Shown here: piece after piece, positions 4,746 to 5,533 of the stretch | Position numbering within the stretch: the stretch's first letter is position 1 | Layout: each line of letters opens with the position of its first letter | Assembly: GCA_002411085.1 (NCBI GenBank) | Contig: DHQK01000175.1 | Coordinates: forward strand, 1-5,533 | DNA from: Marinilabilia sp. UBA5340 | GTDB taxonomy: Bacteria; Bacteroidota; Bacteroidia; Bacteroidales; Marinilabiliaceae | Direction: 5' to 3' | Length of the DNA: 5,533 nt | The notes under the pieces: generated by a model | The model's input: the letters and a program-made list of their open reading frames with translations, nothing else | Databases searched by the model: none | What the model was told of the DNA's origin: nothing | Translations under genes and position numbers: made by a program

Positions 4746-5465
4746 ATGAAGATAGCATTGATTGGATACGGAAAAATGGGAAAAGAGATCGAAAAAATTG
4801 CACAGTCACGCGGTCACGAAGTGGTGGCACGCATCGATCCTGTGGCAACAGGAGAGGATTTTGGTGACGGCAATTTTGAAAAGGCGGATGTGGCCATCGA
4901 ATTCACCATTCCCAAAGTAGCATTTTCCAACTATCAGAAATGCTTTGAATATAATAAGCCTGTGGTATCAGGCACCACAGGATGGTTAGAAAAACTACCC
5001 GAAATAAAAAATGCCTGCGAAAAAGAAGGGCAAACATTCTTTTATGCCTCCAACTTCAGTGTGGGAGTAAATATTCTCTTTGAGCTCAACAGGCAGCTGG
5101 CCAGGATCATGAATGCCCGCAGCGAGTACGATGTAGAAATGACTGAAGTACACCACACTCAAAAACTGGATGCTCCCAGTGGCACAGCCATCACTTTAGC
5201 AGAAGATCTTATCGAGAGTATTGACCGAAAAAAAGAGTGGAAACTGGACAAGGGACAGCAAAAAAGTGATCTTGTAATTAAAGCGCTGCGCGAAGGAGAC
5301 GTTCCGGGTATTCACACTGTTAAATACGAATCTGACGTAGACGAAATCACCATTCATCACAGTGCAAAATCACGGCAGGGATTTGCTCTTGGCGCGGTTC
5401 TTGCTGCCGAATTTGCAGCCAAAAACAAAGGCTTCCTGGGCATGCGGGACATGCTGAAATTTTAA
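4746..5465 (+). CDS. dapB: 4-hydroxy-tetrahydrodipicolinate reductase
   Basis: Cytoplasmic NAD(P)H-dependent reductase that makes tetrahydrodipicolinate in the diaminopimelate/lysine pathway, supplying peptidoglycan and lysine. The product is 239 aa, shorter than E. coli DapB (273 aa) but complete. Visible are the Rossmann nucleotide-binding loop GYGKMG (residues 7-12), IEFT (51-54), SGTTGW (75-80), ASNFSVGVN (101-109), and the catalytic signature HHTQKLDAPSGTA (136-148), with H136 and K140 matching E. coli H159 and K163. REGDVPGIHTV and HSAKSRQGFALGAV follow. The ATG at 4746 starts directly at the first Rossmann strand; an in-frame GTG at 4710 overlaps the -7 box and is rejected as start. 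No Shine-Dalgarno is present. The gene has its own promoter and is separated from rplT by 1.2 kb, so it is a distinct unit. Confidence 0.97.
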   Translation: MKIALIGYGKMGKEIEKIAQSRGHEVVARIDPVATGEDFGDGNFEKADVAIEFTIPKVAFSNYQKCFEYNKPVVSGTTGWLEKLPEIKNACEKEGQTFFYASNFSVGVNILFELNRQLARIMNARSEYDVEMTEVHHTQKLDAPSGTAITLAEDLIESIDRKKEWKLDKGQQKSDLVIKALREGDVPGIHTVKYESDVDEITIHHSAKSRQGFALGAVLAAEFAAKNKGFLGMRDMLKF

Positions 5466-5533
5466 TTTATAAAGGCTAAGTAACTGTTTAAAAATGGAAT
5501 AAAAAGTTTTCTAACACAGAGAAATAATTGAGT
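5466..5533. other. Short region downstream of dapB
   Basis: A/T-rich sequence with no strong terminator hairpin and no extended reading frame to the window edge. The only ATG near 5494 is followed at once by a stop. In many Bacteroidota a signal peptidase gene (lepB) follows dapB, but its start is not visible here. Confidence 0.5.

Overview
The window is a chromosomal segment from a member of the Bacteroidota, probably a Bacteroidales/Marinilabiliales-type organism. Three things point there: TAnnTTTG-type -7 promoter boxes (TATCTTTG twice), A-rich leaders without Shine-Dalgarno sequences before most genes, and IF3, L20 and DapB sequences that read like that phylum. The lower-rank placement is from memory of protein sequences and is uncertain.

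Layout. Positions 1-170 hold no supportable gene and end in a low-G tract that leads into the thrS promoter. Positions 209-3544 hold the conserved translation cluster thrS (threonyl-tRNA synthetase), infC (IF3), rpmI (L35) and rplT (L20), all on the plus strand. It is closed by a strong intrinsic terminator at 3564-3601. infC seems to begin at a non-canonical AUA codon with the only good Shine-Dalgarno of any gene in the window. That fits IF3 controlling its own synthesis through start-codon discrimination. The rpmI-rplT gap is unusually long (175 nt). It holds a period-7 repeat tract and an irregular hairpin just before rplT that may be an L20-type autoregulatory leader.

Positions 3602-4745 are about 1.1 kb without a credible gene. 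Two back-to-back inverted-duplication elements lie here: a REPIN-like pair of double hairpins (3605-3752) and a fold-back element (3813-3998). They are followed by about 540 bp of hairpin-rich unexplained sequence and then a G-poor low-complexity tract that runs into the dapB promoter.

Positions 4746-5465 encode DapB (4-hydroxy-tetrahydrodipicolinate reductase, lysine/diaminopimelate pathway), transcribed from its own TATCTTTG promoter. The last 68 bases hold no gene start that I can see.

The first four genes work together in translation: aminoacylation of tRNA-Thr, initiation, and two 50S proteins. dapB is a separate amino-acid and cell-wall gene. I found no defence system, CRISPR array, tRNA, rRNA or intact transposase. 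The most unusual content is the intergenic architecture.
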